DNA from: Firmicutes bacterium HGW-Firmicutes-1
GTDB taxonomy: Bacteria > Bacillota > Clostridia > Lachnospirales > Vallitaleaceae
Reading direction: 5' to 3'
Length of the DNA: 64,000 bases
NCBI GenBank assembly: GCA_002841625.1
Contig: PHAG01000009.1
Span: 248,001 to 312,000, forward strand
Shown: positions 61,298 through 64,000 of the stretch, one piece after another
How positions within the stretch are numbered: the first letter of the stretch is position 1
Layout: each line of letters starts with the position of its first letter
Notes under the pieces: model-generated
What the model was told of the DNA's origin: nothing
Databases searched by the model: none
What the model saw: the letters and a program-made list of their open reading frames with translations, nothing else
Made by a program: the position numbers and the translations under genes

Positions 61298-63157
61298 TTA
61301 TTTCTTTCGGTTTTCAAAATAAACAAAGGAATCAATGGTATCTAATATATCTTTGAATTCTTCTCTTGGCGCTATTTTAATATATTCTTTTAATATTCGG
61401 TTTTGTTCTTCGCGAGATTTGTACCTTCCATAGAATATATCAAAAAGATTATGGCCCCTAATATAAATTTTAATCGTTTCCATGTTATTTTTGAGATCTT
61501 CAATGGTGCTAATTTTAACGCCTGTTTTTTCTACCATAATCTTTGCACTTCTTAGATTAAAAATGTATTGTTGGTATCTAGAAAAGAGAATTGTATAAAA
61601 ATCTTCTTCTTTACTTATGATCCCAAGCTGGGTCATGATCGTTGGATTAAGAAAATAATTTTCGAAGGAGTAATATTTTAGAATCAGTACATTTCTTGGT
61701 GTAATACGTGGAATTTTAGCGTCATCATCATGCATTCGTTTAAAATAATAACTACACAACTGCTCAGTTAGAAAATTTGGATCTTTGCCATCACTATCTC
61801 TAATCATTAAAAAATTATCTTTTAAATAGGTTTGATTAATATACTTAAGGTTTGCATAGGTTCTAATGTTAGTACAGCTATTTGTGGGAATGATAGCAAT
61901 CCGATTAAGATTATCTTGTTCATCTCTAATTTCTGAGTAATATTGATCGAGTATTAGGGGTAGCCTATTTCGATCATCCTTTCCTTCAACAATGAATGCA
62001 AAGTTTACATTCATTAAATCATTTGCGTTATATCCCAAATCTTCTAAAATAACATCAAGGTTCGTTGTTTCATTTATTGTTGTATGGTGATTTTGATTTA
62101 ATAGAACTTGTTTAATTTGCTTAGCGGAAAAGTTGAACAACATTGAGGGTGAATGAGTAGTAAAAATAACTTGATTTTTTTTGGAAAGCTTATACAAAAT
62201 TTCACTCGTAATCTTTTGAAGTTCAGGATGTAAATGAAGTTCTGGTTGGTCAACTAAAATGATACTGCTAACCTTACTCTCTACATCTAAATAGGCTTGA
62301 AAGAGAGAAAGGATATATAAGCTTTTCATACTAGTGGAGGCTTGCTGTATGGGCACTTGATGAGGGTTGTTTAAGCTTTTTGCAACTGTATTAATTTTGA
62401 GCATTTGAGAGATATCAAAGTTGAATTTATAATGGATCTCGTATTGTTCTCCATAACTTTTTTGGAAATATTTATTAATACCATCTTCATATTTTTTAAT
62501 ATTAGCGCTGTAAAGCTTATGTTTTACCAATAGAAGACTTTCATAAAGAGTTAATGCCTCCGGAGATTTTCTGTTTATGAGTGGAATACAATTAAAACAA
62601 TCATTGCATTTTTTGCCTTTATCAAATTGACACAAATTATTTTTTACTTCGTCTAAGTCAGTGAAATTTTGAAGGTCTAAAAAGGTATCATTGAGTAAAT
62701 CAAAGCTTCTGCCTTCATCAACTATATATAGTGAAGGGATTAGCTCTTGAATATAGGCATTGTTGTTTTGAATACCGTCATAGTATTTTTTGCTACCATC
62801 AGTATGGATTTTACAGCCTATGTAGACAGATTGATCAGCAAAGGAGGGTATTTTTTTTGTGAAGTCCTCCAACCATTTATCATAATTTTTAAGCTTACTA
62901 ATCTTTCTAAGGTGATGTAATTCAATTAGATCTTCATTAGATAGTTCCAAGGTCAAATTAATTTCTATATTTTTATTTCGCTGATTGAAATCAAAGGGGG
63001 AGATAACATATTGAGATGACATTGCACGTATTGCACTTAAAATTGAGCTTTTACCTGTATTATTTTTACCTACTAAAATCAAGGTATTTTCAATATCGGT
63101 TATCGTCATTTCTTCAATAGACTTAAAGTTTTTTATTTGCAAGGTTGTGATTTTCAT
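61298..63157 (-). CDS. Solitary OLD-family ATPase/TOPRIM nuclease
   Basis: 619 residues. ABC-type ATPase with Walker A VGKNNTGKSS (29-38), Walker B-like IILVDQPELHLHPELQK near 300, and FTTHSPSMLFNFS. TOPRIM domain from about 390: FAFIVEGKDDRNRLPL, then RDSDGKDPN. An insertion with cysteines, CQFDKGKKCNDCFNCIPLI (C-x8-C-x2-C-x2-C), interrupts the ATPase and may hold a metal. OLD nucleases serve phage exclusion or Gabija-type defence. No GajB-type helicase is next to it, so it is a class 1-like stand-alone member. Confidence 0.85.
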   Translation of the reverse strand: MKITTLQIKNFKSIEEMTITDIENTLILVGKNNTGKSSILSAIRAMSSQYVISPFDFNQRNKNIEINLTLELSNEDLIELHHLRKISKLKNYDKWLEDFTKKIPSFADQSVYIGCKIHTDGSKKYYDGIQNNNAYIQELIPSLYIVDEGRSFDLLNDTFLDLQNFTDLDEVKNNLCQFDKGKKCNDCFNCIPLINRKSPEALTLYESLLLVKHKLYSANIKKYEDGINKYFQKSYGEQYEIHYKFNFDISQMLKINTVAKSLNNPHQVPIQQASTSMKSLYILSLFQAYLDVESKVSSIILVDQPELHLHPELQKITSEILYKLSKKNQVIFTTHSPSMLFNFSAKQIKQVLLNQNHHTTINETTNLDVILEDLGYNANDLMNVNFAFIVEGKDDRNRLPLILDQYYSEIRDEQDNLNRIAIIPTNSCTNIRTYANLKYINQTYLKDNFLMIRDSDGKDPNFLTEQLCSYYFKRMHDDDAKIPRITPRNVLILKYYSFENYFLNPTIMTQLGIISKEEDFYTILFSRYQQYIFNLRSAKIMVEKTGVKISTIEDLKNNMETIKIYIRGHNLFDIFYGRYKSREEQNRILKEYIKIAPREEFKDILDTIDSFVYFENRKK

Positions 63158-63278
63158 TTTGGCACCTCGTTGGTTGATTTTTGAAGGTTTATAGTTTATT
63201 GTAGCTCTTTTTTTGGGGATTGGGAAGTGCTATTTTGATGAATTCGGTTTATTTTTATTAGGTCAAATATATCAAAAC

Positions 63279-63307
63279 TTGAAAAAAAAAGTACTTTAGT
63301 ATATAAT
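63279..63307 (+). promoter_or_regulatory. Promoter of the HD-GYP gene
   Basis: TTGAAA (63279-63284), 17-base spacer, TATAAT (63302-63307), with a leader of about 60 bases. Confidence 0.8.
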
Positions 63308-63367
63308 AAACATATCTATGGTTATTATAAGATGTTTTGGACGAAAAAAGTACTATGGGGGTAACTT

Positions 63368-64000
63368 ATGCGGTACGTGCCAATATCTTGCTTGAGAGAA
63401 GGTATGATTGTTGCAAAAAGCCTATACAATACCAATAATAAGTTATTGGTAAGAAGAGGTTTTCCAATTAAGCAGGCATATCTTGAACGGATAAAGAGCC
63501 TTGGCTATCAAGGGGTTTATATTGATGATGATTTGTCTGAGGGAATAGAAATCAAAGATATTATTAGTCATGAACTAAGAAGGACAACTGTATATGCTAT
63601 AAAAGATGTCTTTTCTGCGATGAACATGTCAAAGGATAGTGCTTCTAAAAGTGTTTCTAATAAATTGGATAACACCAAAAAACTAATCGAAAATATCGTT
63701 TATGATATTATTAATAATAAAAACGCAATCGTAAATATGGTAGATATTAAAATGTTTGATGAATATACTTTTTATCATTCCGTTAATGTCGCAATACTTT
63801 CTATCGCACTAGGACAAGGACTAAAGCTCACAGAAAAGGAATTATACGACCTAGGACTTGCTGCAGTTTTGCATGATATTGGGAAGGTTTATATAGATAA
63901 AGATATTTTACTAAAAAATGGTGAATTAACACAAGAAGAGTTTGAAACAGTTCAGATGCATTCAGAATTTGGGTATAGGCACTTAAGAAATTCATATGAA
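63368..64000 (+). CDS. HD-GYP domain protein, 5' part
   Basis: 211 codons before the window edge, from the ATG at 63368. The N-terminus MRYVPISCLREGMIVAKSLYNTNNKLLVRRG is the usual pre-HD-GYP segment. The HD motif lies in LGLAAVLHDIGKVYID, preceded by YTFYHSVNVAILSIALG; the GYP loop is beginning (SEFGYRHLR). Such enzymes degrade cyclic di-GMP or a related dinucleotide. The rest is beyond the window. Confidence 0.88.
   Translation, partial: MRYVPISCLREGMIVAKSLYNTNNKLLVRRGFPIKQAYLERIKSLGYQGVYIDDDLSEGIEIKDIISHELRRTTVYAIKDVFSAMNMSKDSASKSVSNKLDNTKKLIENIVYDIINNKNAIVNMVDIKMFDEYTFYHSVNVAILSIALGQGLKLTEKELYDLGLAAVLHDIGKVYIDKDILLKNGELTQEEFETVQMHSEFGYRHLRNSYE

Noticed and set aside
1-64000. tRNA, rRNA or insertion sequences
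   Set aside because: I saw no cloverleaf-like tRNA ends, no rRNA blocks, and no transposase frames or terminal inverted repeats flanked by target duplications. A computed scan could still find a missed tRNA.

Overview
The window looks like the chromosome of a low-GC, endospore-forming member of the Clostridia. The DNA is AT-rich on both strands and uses AGGAGG-type ribosome binding sites. It carries spore genes (a clostridial-type spore photoproduct lyase and a SleB-type cortex hydrolase), ABC-type OLD ATPases and single-layer (Gram-positive) lipoproteins. I cannot name the genus. I saw no rRNA, tRNA, CRISPR array, transposase or integrase.

Layout. 1-351 is the end of proA. 482-21796 is a surface-glycan cluster with about ten glycosyltransferases in several paralogous families. 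It also has sugar-nucleotide enzymes (an RmlA-like protein with a damaged active site, a UDP-glucuronate-type epimerase, a UDP-sugar dehydrogenase, two DegT aminotransferases, a GNAT and a NeuD-type acyltransferase, and an RmlD reductase). The main + strand run starts behind three tandem hairpin repeats. Two minus-strand genes (10418-12473) interrupt it. 21824-28177 is a potassium module: TrkH, two TrkA proteins, an unlisted 34-residue membrane peptide between them, a TPR protein, an OB-fold membrane protein, and a divergent KdpD-like/KdpE pair. 28264-35247 holds housekeeping and envelope genes (metallo-beta-lactamase fold, DUF3160 lipoprotein, iron alcohol dehydrogenase, SplB).

35248-50760 is an accessory island with a defence flavour: a YobI-like membrane NTPase, a Gabija pair (GajA and GajB), a SEC-C protein, two orphan membrane-protein units, a gene broken by one stop codon, a GC-richer rifampin ADP-ribosyltransferase (Arr), and an XRE/ImmA-IrrE/PIN operon. 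The junctions between these units share short conserved motifs: GAAC-YKTAYCATAA, and an inverted pair AACTTYCCATTAT / ATAATGGGAAGTT. The arrangement resembles a gene-cassette array with attC-like sites but no integrase in view. It is the best candidate here for something undescribed.

51114-64000 returns to ordinary chromosome: WrbA with a MarR regulator whose promoter appears leaderless, NagZ-like lipoprotein, a small DMT-type transporter, a 2-hydroxyacid dehydrogenase behind a possible attenuator, an AP2-like protein, SleB-type hydrolase, threonine synthase, a flavin reductase-like protein, a CDF transporter, a solitary OLD-family ATPase/nuclease, and the start of an HD-GYP protein. Three genes in the window appear to begin with ATA or ATT rather than ATG/GTG/TTG.
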